Assembly: GCF_034140825.1 (NCBI RefSeq)
Contig: NC_089046.1
Location: forward strand, 575,501-639,500
DNA from: Oryza sativa Japonica Group
Taxonomy: Eukaryota; Streptophyta; Magnoliopsida; Poales; Poaceae
Length of the DNA: 64,000 bases
Direction of reading: 5' to 3'
The notes under the pieces are model-generated. The model was given only the letters and a program-made list of their open reading frames with translations. It was not told where the DNA came from and ran no database searches. How positions within the stretch are numbered: the stretch's first letter is position 1; each line of letters opens with the position of its first letter. Of the stretch, positions 43,697 to 56,068 are shown piece after piece. The position numbers were made by a program, and so were the translations under genes.

Positions 43697-44609
43697 CTAA
43701 AGACCGAAGGTCCGCTCCAAACATAAGAGATTGGGCCTAACTTGTTTGTTTCACGAAGGAAGAGTGGGCCAACTTGTTACTCGGTTGGCAAAAGGCTTGG
43801 CCTTCCCTATCTCCTCCTTCCAATCTTCTACTGTACTTATTATTCGTTGTAATCGTGTTGGTTTTAGCTGTAGTTGCTGTAGCTGTAACTAGTTTTCCCC
43901 CTGCGTTTTGCTTGGTGTGCGATCCGAGCGCGCGCGTTCGTGGAGTGGAGTCGTGTGCCAGCGATACGATCAGGACGTGTTAATCAGATAACCAGCACTA
44001 ACAATGCCATCTTTTGTGGTCTCCTCCCTAACCCTGCTGGCTGGCTGTTTCCTTCAAGTTGGAAGTTAGTCGTCATGGTCACGTACCACTTGTAATCTTA
44101 GAGTGGTCAGACGTCTGTAAACTCTATCCGGCTGCAGGTACATCTCAAGGAAGAAGATCGAAACAACTCGAGCCCATGCTGCTCAACTAGGAGTAATTAT
44201 TAAGGATCAGGCTGTGCCATTGCCAATTATATTGACATGCATGTTCTGATGCGTGCTTGCAGGGAGATCGATCTCCACATCCATCAATATTGATTAACAC
44301 ATCTAATACAACAAGGAATCTTTCGTCCCATCTGGGGCTTGATTCTTCACAGCAAATCCCACCAAGAGAATTTTAATTTCTTGTGCTCGATCGCTTGCTA
44401 CGGCTCTTGTTAATTTGTTTACTGTCGCACTGCACTATATGCACGAGCGCCATGGATCGATGATGACAAAATGTTATATTCTGTCGTCTCAAGCCCAAGA
44501 TGTACACCAAACTTAGCGTTAAATAAAACAGCAGTCGACACACAGGATGAATTCAGAGCAGTTCCAGAGAGGAAAAAAAAAGGGCTTCAAAGAAAAAAAA
44601 AACGATTAA
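43697..44609. other. Intergenic DNA, no gene recognised
   Basis: No convincing frame. An A/purine-rich stretch next to the tRNA gene (about 44566-44602) gives T-runs on the minus strand that would terminate Pol III. Confidence 0.55.
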
Positions 44610-44681
44610 GGGGTGTTGCGAGAATCGAACTCGCGACCTCTCGCACCCGAAGCGAGAATCATACCACTACACCAAACACCC
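44610..44681 (-). tRNA. tRNA-Pro (anticodon CGG)
   Basis: On the minus strand a 72-nt cloverleaf folds completely. The acceptor stem pairs GGGTGTT with AACACCC, with C as discriminator base. The D arm is TGGTGTAGTGGTATGA. The anticodon stem CTCGC/GCGAG holds the loop TTCGGGT, with anticodon CGG. The T arm is GCGAG TTCGATT CTCGC. CCA is not encoded, as expected in a nuclear gene. T-runs downstream on the minus strand act as Pol III terminator. A nuclear gene is inferred from context. Confidence 0.95.
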
Positions 44682-45017
44682 TTTCTGAAGACTATGGTAT
44701 GTAAATTTTAATTGTATTTTACATTTTCAGTCTATTATTCTACCATAATTCAAAATGTGAATATCATGTGGCTGCTTTACACAGTTTCAACATGTACATG
44801 TGATTATTTGTGCTTACTATTAGATTCACACATGTCGATTTCGACTTTCAAGCGTCCGATATGATGAACATATGCCATGTCGGATATATAACGAAAAATA
44901 AAATTGAGAGTGGTTCATAGCACAGACACCAGAAACTTAAAATTAAGAGGCCGAGGTTCTCAATACTAGTTGTGTTGTATTAATTTATGAGTGAATCTGA
45001 AGTATGTGCTAGATATA
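44682..45017. other. Intergenic DNA, no gene recognised
   Basis: AT-rich upstream region of the tRNA gene. Nothing else recognised. Confidence 0.5.
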
Positions 45018-45626
45018 TCTATGCTATTATAAAAACTGAAGATATTTATATCAAAATTTTGGTACGTCATCCGTATTTCATTTAGTTTTTAAGTTAGTTA
45101 TAGGTCGTCCTCATCTAATTCGATGTGAGTCTAGAATAACTATTTTTTTTTCTTTTTCTCCTTTTCTTTTTCCCTGATCCTCTTCCAATCTCTTATATTT
45201 TCTCTATTTTCCTCTTTTTCTTTTCTCTTCCAAACTTCTCTCCTCATAAATATTTTTCTTTTAAAATTATAATTGTTTAAGATGTGTATGCTGCAAATTT
45301 GTTACTTTGCGAATGCTTTCCACCAACAATATTTTTTCGTAAATTGAATAATTAAAATTTTAATCTTTGGTCAATAAGGTATAGCAAAATACGCATGCGT
45401 CAACTTATGGAATAGCCACCCAATCGATATGTAAGGCTATAGAACAGTATACATGAAGGATTCTTCATATGATGATGTATGAAGCGAGCTTACTCAATGC
45501 TATAAAAGATTTCTGACTTTGTTTTGTCATTGTTTTGTTTGTTTTGTTTCGGTTTGTCATTTAAATTGATAAAGTTTTTATCAATCGTGAAAATTGTTTT
45601 CAACTGCGCACAAATATTTTTGCTAG
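45018..45626 (+). mobile_element. Helitron H9, degraded, 609 bp
   Basis: It starts TCTATGCTATTATAAAAACT with GGTACGTCATCCGTATT shortly after, like H3. It ends CAACTGCGCACAAATATTTT then TGCTAG (45623-45626) before T, a decayed terminal hairpin. It is flanked by A and T as expected. Confidence 0.6.
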
Positions 45627-45848
45627 TATATTTTTAAAAAAAACAATCTGCAATATGTATGCATGTCGATATACAGAAGTTAGAAACATGTCGCTAGCTA
45701 GCTGTGGGGAGAGAGAATTGAATTGAAGACTGCAGGAGATCGATATTGGAAGGGATGATTGGTTGATGAGAACCCGTGATGAGAGAAGGTAAGAGTATTT
45801 GGAGGGACGCACAGCTCAGAGCTCACGAGACCAAAAAAGCTGATCAGA

Positions 45849-46110
45849 CCAATTACAACTAAACACACCATATGCACGGATGGATGGATTTTAATTTTTT
45901 TTTCATGTCATGTAGATTGATCATGCTGCAGAGACCAATTACAATGAAACACACCATCTGCACGGATGGATTGATTTTAAATTTCTTTCATGTCATGTAG
46001 ATTAATTGATCACGCTGCAGATCAAATTACAACTAAACACATCATATCATATGCATGGATGTATGGATTTTAATTTTCTTTCATGTCATGTATATTGATC
46101 ATGCTGCAAA
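45849..46110. repeat. ~87-bp tandem repeat, three copies
   Basis: Each copy runs from CCAATTACAACTAAACACA (or close) through GCACGGATGGAT and TTTCATGTCATGTAGATTGA to CATGCTGCA. Copies start at about 45849, 45935 and 46022. Confidence 0.85.
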
Positions 46111-46349
46111 GCATATACTATATGCATCTATATATGGGAATGGTATGGCAGGATCGATGCGTACATACGATCGACGACTGCAGACGCGTTTGCGTCGCAC
46201 ACAAGCATCCCAAATGCACCCAGAGACCTTATCATTTCGATCGCTTTTGACGCCTCCTTCTGAAACTTAATTAATTTTCATTAGCCAGGATAGTATATTT
46301 AATTTAATGCATGCAAGGCAGGCAAGAGATGAAATAATCCAAGCTTTAG

Positions 46350-46572
46350 TGCTCTCTCCGTCCCTAAATATTTGACGCCGTTGATTTTTTAAAATATGTT
46401 TGACCGTTCATCTTATTCAAAAATTTTTGTGAAATATGTAAAAATACATGTATACATAAAAGTATATTTAACAATGAATCAAATGATAGATAAAAATTAA
46501 TAATAAGACAAATGATCAAACATATTTAGAAAAATCAACGGTGTCCTAAATAAAAATACTTAGGGTACTGAC
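46350..46572. mobile_element. Stowaway-like MITE, degraded
   Basis: Left end CTCTCTCCGTCCCTAAATAT and right end CCTAAATAAAAATACTTAGG are inverted with CAACG(G)-type sequence inside each arm. Ends are diverged. Confidence 0.5.
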
Positions 46573-46763
46573 TAGTGATGACAATTTTGGCCTGGGTGCC
46601 AAGCAATAAGCAAGCACGCGTGCAAGCAGTCACTATATGTTTGACCAACCCATCCTTCTCATCAGTTACGTTAATCATTTGCTGTGACTCTCTGCACTAG
46701 CTACTTGACTGAACAAAACTACACATATCGATTGAAACATCGATCGATCAGAGACAGTATATA

Positions 46764-47023
46764 CTCCATCCGTCTCAAAATATAAATATTTTTAGACTAT
46801 GACATGGTCTCCGAGATACTACTTTGACCAACAATATCTATAAAAATAAGATGTTTTAAATAAAAAGAGTTGTATATTTGATAGTTTGTTTAATGATAAA
46901 TCTAGTAACATCAATTTTACATGATTGATCTTTTTTATTTTTTTTTTGCTATTAATGGTCAAAGTTTAAAATGTTTGACTTATCATTATGCTAAAAAATA
47001 CTTATATTTTAGAACGGAGAGAG
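46764..47023. mobile_element. Stowaway MITE, 260 bp
   Basis: CTCCATCCGTCTCAAAATAT at the left, inverted as TATTTTAGAACGGAGAGAG at the right, flanked by TA on both sides. Arms contain TTTGACCAACAAT and its inverse-like TGGTCAAAGT. Confidence 0.82.
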
Positions 47024-47494
47024 TATATATTTCTGAGCTAGGCAGGAGAACACGTTAGGTTAGGCCGGGTGACATGTTCTCCCCGGCATAGATAGCACTA
47101 GAAAACAAATTGATCTGTTTGCATTTTGTATACATGTTGTGTAACAAGACGTGTTCGATGTGTATATATTGATTAATTATCAGTTTATTGTATTGGCTAA
47201 TGTATATTGTTGGGTGAAAGCTACTTGACGCGGTTGGACCGAAAGCTCTAGCTAGCTAATCACTACGTGCCTGATAAAAGGCGTACATTTACGTGATCCG
47301 GGATAAAGAAAATGACAGGAGCTCGATCAGGAGAATTTAAAGCAGAGTGATTTGCAACACGTACGATATTCGATATCAAGCTAATTAATTATAAGTAGGA
47401 GTATGTAATTAAGGCTACTGTAGTCGGTAGTTTTCCGTGTGTCGTCTCGACATATAATGTTATCAATTAGAAGGAAAATAAATGAGCTAATTAA

Positions 47495-47496
<2 letters not shown>

Positions 47497-47553
<57 letters not shown>
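47497..47553. repeat. (AT)n microsatellite
   Basis: About 28 uninterrupted AT units. A shorter TA run lies at 47877-47898. Confidence 0.95.
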
Positions 47554-47554
<1 letters not shown>

Positions 47555-48049
47555 CTGAGACGACGACGATTCTCGCTTCGCTTGTACTACTCAAACTCCA
47601 TTGCTCAGAGTGGATGATCCTCTTGCAATAATCAAAATAAAATAGTAAGGAACGTGTGCATGCAGAACAAAACGAAGAAGGCAAAGAGACAAGGAAAAAC
47701 AAGATAGAGTATTAGTTTTGTCTTAGGATCCATCCTCAGGCTGTCAGGCAACACACCAGTACTGCAGATCGATCATGTGCACACCCCAACAATTGCAATT
47801 ATCAATACCATACGTACGACACAGCAAAGTACTGTACTGCCCACTGATCATCATGCATATCATCGATATCACTCGTTATATATATATATATATATATTTC
47901 AGTCCCCCCTCGTATATATATAATGACCATGCGAGCTTCTGATTGATCGATCTATATATATGATCGAGATGCCCATTACAAACTAGCTAAGCTAGCAGCT
48001 GGTCTCTCTCTTGATTTGTGTTTCCCCAGAGAGAGAGATCTAGGGAGAG

Positions 48050-50814
48050 ATGTCAGGGAAAGATCAAAAGAAAGCAGCAGCTTTAGAAGAGAAGCTCGAG
48101 CTCCTACGTTCTGTTACAAAGTCAAGTGCGGTACGTAATTTAATTAACTTAATTAGTATCCATGTTATAATTACTACATATGCATGGTTCGGTATCTCTC
48201 GATCAATTTGAGAATATATAAAATGAGCTATATTGACTTCTATCTACATTGGTTACTTCTAATTTTTCCTATTGCAATAATCGATATGTTTTCACCCTCA
48301 CCTATCTTTTCTCCTAAACTGGAATTTTAAAAAGACCGGGCTTAAAACCCAAATCTACCGGCAGCGATACTGTGCCAAACACACTATTGGTTCAAAAACT
48401 TGTGCGCTTCCAGTTATGAATCGATAGTAATAGAATTTTCTGCAGCAGTGAGAGTTTAATTATATTAATCTAAACATAGCATGCATGAATGTATGATTAT
48501 ATGCAGGCAAACGAGACATCAATCCTCGTAGATGCGTCCAAGTACATCAAAGAGCTCAAGGACAAGGTATCTCAGGAGCCTGAACAGCTGGGCAGCACTA
48601 GCAGTTCCATGCCAATGCCAAGAGTATGTGCATCGCATTGTTACTTACTTGTCCATCTCTCTGTTTATTTTCTAAGCTAGGACAACGCATGCATACAATG
48701 ATACAAAGTGTATATGGGTAAACAAGTACAATGTGTGCTAATACATCTATTATAAACTAGATGAAACCCCACGCGTTGCTGCGGGAGTTTGGTATAATAA
48801 TAAGAAATAAAAATAATATGTAAGATAGTTAGACGATAGAAACTTGCATAAGTTATTGTGGTTTATCATAATTTAAATAGTATATAGAATGATGGTCCAA
48901 ATTTAAAAGTAATTTGATGTGGCTTTATGAGAGGAGAAAATGAGGGAGGTAATTCCAACCATAGATTAATCATTTGAGGGCTAGAAACAATTGAGGAGAT
49001 ATGGCTTAATGAGAGAAGAGAGAAATAGCATTAACTAAGTGAAAATGAATTGTATAGGTATATAGATATTATACAAAATGATGGAGAGATATATTGAAAT
49101 ATTTTGAGAATTATGTGGAATGATGATTTAACATGCTTGGATTTTTTAAAGCTCTAAAATTTAAAATTTAAGTGAGGATATACTATATAGGCATATAGGA
49201 TATTATAAAAAGTGATAGAGAGATATATTGAAATATTATGTGAATTATGTGGGATGATATTTAATTAACATGCTTGTATTTTAAAGCTCTAAAACTTAAT
49301 AAATTAACATGCTCGTATGAGATTTGAGATGTATTAAATGTTAGTGGATGATGTGGCATATTTGTATGTTGAGCTTTAGGATATAGTGGGCCTTAACTTT
49401 ATAGAAAGATAGGATATTCAAACTTTTAAATTTCACCATCAATATATTTACATCAAAAGAAATTTATGGAATCTAATAATTAAGTTTATGATATTATGAT
49501 AGTATTTTTTTAAAAAAGCAAATATATACATACCTTTAAAAAAACCTTCGAGAATTATTGATGTGGTTATGATTTATCCAAATTATATTTTAAACGTGAA
49601 ATATTTAAGATTGGACTGAGTACAACAATAATGCAAATCTATTTAGTTTTCCTTAAAAAAGATAAATATATATAGTCTAATTAACACAAGCCTTCACCGA
49701 TGGAGCGAACTAAGTTATGAAGAATATAGCTTTGGATCACTCCTCTTCAGCAACGGAGATAGCTCGCGGGCAAGTCTTGTACGGTGTCCACGCTTGGGCT
49801 ACGTTGCTACCGTCTCCACTGTAGATAGCCGCTAATACCTATAAAAATCAGTCGATCACTGAAAAACACTATTAGTTGTCTGGGTTCGACGGTGGTGATA
49901 GCTCCACAACTGCTCCTCATGATACTTTAAGTTTATAGCTCATCATAGCATAAAATGTGACTCTTCCTTCAAGTTGGGAAAAAAAAAGAACTTAATGCAG
50001 CATTGAAGACGTATGGATGCATGCAGGTGAGTGTTTCATCGGTAGAGCTAGAGAAGAAGAGAGGTTTTCGAATCAATGTGTCGATGGAGAAGAGTCAGCC
50101 TGAGTTGCTGACGTCGGTGCTAGAAGCATTCGAGGAGCTTGGCCTCGACGTCCTTGATGCTGACGTGTCGTGCGCAGATGACACCGCATTTCGTTTTGAA
50201 GCGTTTGGATCCAGCCAAGTACGTACCACACTAATTATCTATCGATAGATTAAGTAATTTCGTTGATTAATTTGGCTAATTAAGCCGGCCCCTTTCTTGT
50301 GACAACGGAAGAATTGTACTCGTTGATAATACTTTTGACTTTTTTTTAGTCAAAGTTCTTTTGATTTAACCAAATTTATAGAAAAGATTAGCAATATTTT
50401 CAAATTAGTTTCATTAAATTTAGCATTATATTTATTTCGATACAATGTTTGCTACACCGCTTTGCATTAAAAATATTATTATATTTTGCTATAAACTTTA
50501 CCAAACTTAAAAGTTTTTGACTATAAAAATCAAACAACTTATAATATGGAATGTAGGGAGTACTTACATAATAAATCTTGATGAATACTACAGGACGGTA
50601 TCCCGTTCGAACGGGGTGACACCACCTGAGATATTATCCCGTCCAAATAGGATATCGTCTTGTAGCATTTCCCTAACTCTTTAGTGAATTATTTATTAGT
50701 ACTTAGTTGTTGTATTTGCAGAGTGAAGCTGCAGAGAGAAGCGTGGATGAGCAAATGGTTCGGCATGCAGTGCTGCAAGCCATCAAGAAATGCATGGACG
50801 GATCATCAATTTGA
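48050..50814 (+). CDS. HLH protein with ACT-like domain, lacking a basic region
   Basis: Four exons, 48050-48130, 48507-48623, 50027-50218 and 50722-50814, all joined in phase 0, give 160 residues. Residues about 13-50 form a helix-loop-helix (LEEKLELLRSVTKSS, then SILVDASKYIKELKDKV). There is no run of basic DNA-contact residues with His-Glu-Arg before it. Residues about 67-130 (VSVSSVELEKKRGFRINVSM … LLTSVLEAFEELGLDVLDAD) fit the ACT-like domain of plant bHLH factors. Such a protein would dimerise but not bind DNA itself, so an inhibitor or adaptor of bHLH factors is likely. It resembles Arabidopsis At3g56220/At2g40435, described as SCREAM-like. Intron 2 (1.4 kb) contains a Helitron-type end. 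The gene converges on the BTB gene, 327 bp away. Confidence 0.85.
48757..49680 (-). mobile_element. Helitron-like insert in HLH gene intron 2; far end uncertain
   Basis: CTAG at 48757-48760 followed by ATGAAACCCCACGCGTTGCT then GCGGGA gives, on the minus strand, a GC hairpin before CTAG next to T. The AT-rich sequence to the right has a ~120-bp diverged duplication (GATATATTGAAATATT at about 49087 and 49208). The 5' end was not located. Confidence 0.5.
50313..50567. mobile_element. Stowaway-like MITE, strongly degraded, in HLH gene intron 3
   Basis: Left TACTCGTTGATAATACTTTT and right AATATGGAATGTAGGGAGTA are weakly inverted. Inner AAAGT…TTGACT arms are typical of this MITE type. Confidence 0.4.
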
Positions 50815-51141
50815 TCCAGAATGAACTACTTTATGTTTAGTTCTAAAAAAAGTACTTTATGTTTCGACTTAATACTCATCTGCCGTAGCGCAAGCTTATT
50901 GTGAGGATACTAAATAGTATACTATCTATATTTTCAGTTAATTTTGTTGTAAAAATTTGCTCATCTCTTGGTGCTGAATGAACAAGAACGGCGTTTTGTC
51001 GTTTAAATATTCGTGCAAAGAATCTAAATTGTATATATTGATCACATTAATTCCAGAGATATGCATGTACTATCATTTAATTACACTTATACATCGTACG
51101 TCGTCTAACTAAATTCTAAACGAAGAAAAATAAAAGGGATA

Positions 51142-52744
51142 TTAAGGCGTCTTGGCGGGAAATGCTTTATTGGCAAGCAGAGCGCGGGTGATCTGGACGC
51201 AAAGGGCGGCGTTCCTGACGGCGAACTCCTCGTACTCCGGCGAGAACACCACCTCCTCCGCGTGCTCCACCACCGCCCCCATGGCGCGCTCCTTGAGCGC
51301 CGCGCTCGAGCTCAGCTCCGCCACCTCCAGCGTCCGCAGCACGTTGCCCGCCTCCACCCCCGCCGCCAGCCGCGCCTCGCACGCTCGCCGGAGGAACGGC
51401 ACGTCGTACTTGTCGCCGGCGACCAGCAGCGCGTGCAGGTGCCGCTCCTCCGTGCACGTCGCCAGGGAGCCCGTGTAGAGGAAGGCGAGGAGGTGGGAGA
51501 GCTCGTCGTGGGTCAGCTCCGGTAGCGACAGAGAGTCGCCGGCGGGGGCCTTGCAGTCGTCGTCGCCGGCGAGGATGTGGCGGAACACCTCCGACCTGGT
51601 CGCCTGTATATAGCTGGGCCTAATTAGTTTCATTGGGCCCAATCAAACTAAAAGAAGGCCGGCCTATTGGGCTGAAACTGAGAGAGAGAGAGACTGACAA
51701 GGATGGCCTTATGGGCTTGGATTGGGGGCCCAGTTCCAGGCCTGACGGCGATGTCGGTGTGGATGCCGTCTTTCCACGCCGCCGCGAAGCCTTGCTGGAG
51801 AAACGATGCCCTCTGCTTGGTCTCCTCCTCTCTGCATCGCATCTGCTTCACCTCCTCCCACGCATCTCTCAATCCCTACATTGAGTAACACGCACAAATG
51901 TTAGCAGTTAGCACTATGATGCTGATAAGTGTAGTATGTATGTCCCATGCACCCCCACCAATTAGCATTAATCTGTGACTGTTCAGAATTAATTCTTTCT
52001 GAAGATTAGCATAACAACTTGTCCAAGGCATGCACCTTTATTTCCTCATTCCAGCTATTGCAATCAAGGAGAATCTTGTGTATGTCATGCCGGTTTGGTT
52101 TTTTAATAAAAAGATAACATCAGCTGTTGAAGCACACTAGTATATAAAATACAGCTTCTGAAAACGGTCTTTAAGCATCGATCAATCATGAACCTTTTGA
52201 CAATGAGATTTCCACCAAACCTATCATTCTCATGCAACTCTCGATTGAGACTTGCTCCTCACCATTAACCAACACAACGTTGACAGCAAACCTGACGCAT
52301 GCGTCAATGAAACTGAATGATGTAACCAATGCAACAAGAGTTTATATTGCATTACATGTGAGATGGAATTCCTTTTTATCAATTCATTCTCTACCGAAAT
52401 TTCTCTGCTTCTAGAATCTAGAAACACGCAAGGCTAGATTTTTCATGGAAGTAGAGCACACGGCACAATCGAGATGGTTGTAAACCGAACATAGTCATAC
52501 CAATCCTAAAGGACTAATTAATAAAGGAGCAAAATGAGATATGGGAAGGTCTTACCTTGGTTGTGCTATTGAGCTTTGTCAATCTGCTGGGCTTCACCGA
52601 GCCTTGATCAGCATCGGCGTGCTCGTCGTCGTCGTCGTTGAAGAAGGCGATGATGGCCTTGGCACCTTCATAGCACGCAGCGCAGATGGCGTTCCTTGGA
52701 AGCCTGTACATGGACGCCATGGGACTGCACACGCAGCAATCCAT
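51142..52744 (-). CDS. BTB/POZ domain protein (At3g56230-like)
   Basis: Three exons, 52744-52556, 51875-51699 and 51603-51142, give 275 residues. The first exon starts MDCCVCSPMASMYRLPRNAI with a Cys-rich N-terminus typical of this small plant family. The BTB domain spans about residues 88-190: FAAAWKDGIHTDIAV, then IQAHKAIL, joined by splicing to ATRSEVFRHIL, LSLPELTHDELSHLLAFLYT and GDKYDVPFLRRACE. A helical tail follows (LRTLEVAELSSSAALKERAM). BTB proteins of this kind dimerise and often act as adaptors for CUL3 ubiquitin ligases; that role is inferred. Exons 2-3 are GC-rich, unlike the AT-rich introns. It converges with the HLH-ACT gene. Confidence 0.9.
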
Positions 52745-53554
52745 TGTTTCTTCTGGCCTTCTCCTTCTCCTGCTGCTTCCTTCTGCCTTCTCTTCCTTCT
52801 TCCTTCTCCTTGTGGCTTGGCAACGACGTGAACAGCAACGCTAGCATTGTGTTTTTGAGCTGTGGTGAGGCTATAAAAACGAATGCTTGGGACGACAGGG
52901 GGATAGAGAGGAGGATGGTGTGTTGGCTATTTCGTTTTCAGGGACTAATGTATTGTAATGAGTGGTGGTTGCTAACTAAGACAGCCAGGGGAATTAAAAT
53001 TCTCCTGCTCTCTCTCTTTCTTCAGTACACGTTTGTTCTCCACAGAGAGAAAAAAAAAAGATAATGCAAAATATGCAACTCATGAATGTAGTAGGTGCAT
53101 TTAGCACTTTTTTGTTTCAGTACATTGACTAAAATGGCCTTACGTCCTTGTTACAAAATGAAGTGCATATTAATGTACAGTGAACAGTCGGTCATTCAGA
53201 ACATTCAAGTTGAGTCCTAATCCTACGGGACTAAGAGAATGCCTTGTCAATTAAGTTAGAGAAAGCATGGGATTTCCTTTTAATGGAACGCAACGTACAA
53301 TTGTCTATTTAGCCCAAGGCCAACTACCGTTTACCAAAAACAGTCTGTTCATAGAATGTAGATATTAAATTTTACTTAAGAATTACTAGCGATGCAAATA
53401 AATATGGGAGCAGTAGTAGCAGAGTTATTGATCAATGTCGAAGACTCAAAGTGCTCTCTCTTTATACTTAGTGGTTTCTTTTCGGTTCATGAATCTTCAT
53501 CTTGCAACTTCTTTGAAAATGAAAAGAACAAAACAATGTGATATGTTTTGAATT
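52745..53554. other. BTB gene upstream region, no other gene recognised
   Basis: CT-rich sequence just upstream of the ATG (52749-52815) is a likely leader. The rest holds short frames only. Confidence 0.5.
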
Positions 53555-53784
53555 TTTTTTAAGATAATAGAAGCTTTATTATGACTTAGTCAAATAACAC
53601 CAAGATGATACATTCCAACTGAGCCCATCCCGACCTCTGCATAAAATGCACACAGCCAATAAAAGGACAAAACTAAATCCCCATCACGAAACATAGGTAC
53701 TAGTGACTATCAATCCGTAGACTAGATCGTCACCCTTGGGTAAAAGCATCCCGTGCCACCTAGTCCAAACGTCGAGATACCACT
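53555..53784 (-). mobile_element. Retroposon 3' end (LINE-like), minus strand
   Basis: Read on the minus strand the segment ends CATAATAAAGCTTCTATTAT then CTTAAAAAAAA, an AATAAA signal with an A-tail, and its body resembles untranslated 3' ends of plant LINEs. No coding part is present. Confidence 0.4.
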
Positions 53785-54140
53785 GCAATAGTATCCCATA
53801 ATCCCGACTTGTGGATGATAGCCCAGATACATAGCCACAGAGTAACTAGAGTAATAACCTATGTTTTGAAAATTTTTGGCATGATATTTTGTTGTGCATT
53901 TCCTTGCGAGAAAAAAAACTGTGATATGTTTTGAAAAAAAGATGGCATGAAAATTTGCTCCGCAATAGTATCCCACAATCCCAGCTTGTGGATGATAGCC
54001 CAGATACATAGCCACATAGTAACTAGAGTAATAACCTATGTTTTGAAAATTTTTGGCATGATATTTTGTTATGCATTTCCTAAAAAAAACTGTGATATGT
54101 TTTGAAAAAAAAAATGGCATGAAAATTTGCTGTCCTATGC
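53785..54140. repeat. 177-bp tandem duplication
   Basis: GCAATAGTATCCCA starts at 53785 and again at 53962. Both copies run through TTGTGGATGATAGCCCAGAT, AATAACCTATGTTTTGAAAA and GGCATGATATTTTGTT. They differ by few substitutions and A-tract lengths. Confidence 0.88.
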
Positions 54141-54570
54141 GTTTTCTCGCAAGAAAACTCTGTTTTAATATGAATACTATGCATATTACCAAGGAAAGGA
54201 ACACCTGACCAATATAGTTGAGGGGACAATACTGTCTTTTCCTCTCAAGATATAAGTAGACCTCAGAAGAACATAATCTGAAATTAACTCAGACAAAATG
54301 ATGAATTCATGATTATATAATGCGTGAAGGAATCATAGGGAGAAGGTTGATAAGGACTTTCCAACCTTATAAGAGACTTTAGGTATGAAGTAGGAGTTGG
54401 CCGGAGGCATGGAGGGTGGCACGGCCTTGGCTAATGTGTTAACAAGCTAACCACTTCCCTCCCACTCCTCACCCAACGGCCTGTGTTCGATACTATAACA
54501 AAGCAGAAAAGTATGATATGATATACCAGAGAACTAGATATGATGATTTAAACAATCCATTTTGCTGCTA

Positions 54571-54814
54571 AGAGCAGGTACAATAACAAGCTATAAACCG
54601 GCTGCAAACATATTTTAATGAGATAAAAGATAAGAGAGAAGAGCAGCGGACTACAAATCTGTAGCCAGCTGCAGCACGGACTCTAAGACATAATGTGTGT
54701 ATGACAGTGGGACCATATGCTAATAGTATAGTAAGCAATTATTGTATAAATTGACTATTAGATTAGCTATAGATGAATTGGAGCTAGTAGTTGGCTGTAC
54801 TATTAACCTTGCTC
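54571..54814. mobile_element. MITE of a common rice type, ~243 bp
   Basis: Left AGAGCAGGTACAATAAC is inverted at the right as GTACTATTAACCTTGCTC, with GCTATAAACCGGCT and AGTTGGCTGTAC arms. No target duplication could be confirmed. Confidence 0.6.
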
Positions 54815-56068
54815 ACCAGAAGCTGGAAGGATGTTCCTGGCTTCCTGCAATTACTGTCTCAGGATGAGCTAGCAAGCTATAACAGTACAAGTAGTAACAT
54901 AGTAGATTAAGCTACTTTTCAAAATGGTTTTACTGTAGGACTTCTTAATAATTTGATTGTAGCAGGAACAAACATATGCATGAGGAATAGACAGCCCTGG
55001 GCTTACAGAAGGTCTACACTAGTGGGGAATTAAGGCAGTCCTGCGCGCTCCTGCAATTTGTGTTGATAAAAAATGGAAAGGGTGAGGACAAATTTGGCGG
55101 GAGAAACGTCGGGGAATGGATATATATGTTGGTTGGCACATAATAATCCATCATATATATCCTCTCCATGATTGGCCTAGTGTAGTTGTAGAGTCAATCA
55201 ATGAAATGGATGGATGTAAGCATCTCATTCTCATTAGCAAGCTTATTAAGGATGCCTCCATTTATCCTCTCTTCAAGAGAATTCTTAAAATACGGAGAGC
55301 ACATTAATTGTTCTGCATATATTCAGGTTATATATTTTTTTCTGCATATATTGAGGTTTAATTCCTTGACAACATTTTTGTTGGGATCTCGTTCTGATTG
55401 AAAAGCAAGGTATCGGACCAGAAGCAGGCCTCACGGTTACCTAGATATGGGCCATGCGTCTGTCTGTCTCATGGGCCTTAGCCCATGGCCTAAAGACGCC
55501 TACCAATAATCGCTAACTAAAACAATTTTATTTATTATTATTAAATAAATCATGTGTTAAACAAACTTGTGACAGACCTTGGTAGTCCTTGCGGAGTAGT
55601 AGTGCTGACTTGTTGATCCTAACAACATGGCTTGACTCCAGGCCGGATTATCATTGATAACAAAACAAAACGGAAGATTAGTAGGAGTAATAATACAATG
55701 TCACGATTACTGAATGACGCCCTAACAGAACGTTGGCGGTTCGGCATATACTCATTTTTAGTGCACATTTTTAGAGATCAATTCATATGGAGGAACAAAT
55801 AAGCATACCACTGCACTGACATCAATTGTAATCAAGGCATCGGAACAGCAGGGTCCGGATGGAATGGATAATTACATGCATAGTACAGAGCAGAGGATGG
55901 GATGGAGTGGATAAGACCATCCTAGCTGGATAGATTAGGAGGACATACTCTATTATTAAGATAAAGATAAAATTAACTAATGGAGCCGATTAGATTATTA
56001 CTAATTGATCATCGTGATCGTCATCATCTTCATTTGTCTGCATCTTGCAGCAGGAAGGAAGGGTAGCA
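54815..56068. other. Intergenic DNA, no gene recognised
   Basis: Short frames only. The right end includes the 3' untranslated region of the HIG1 gene. Confidence 0.5.

Noticed and set aside
47497-47553. Possible origin or regulatory element
   Set aside because: It is a simple AT microsatellite.
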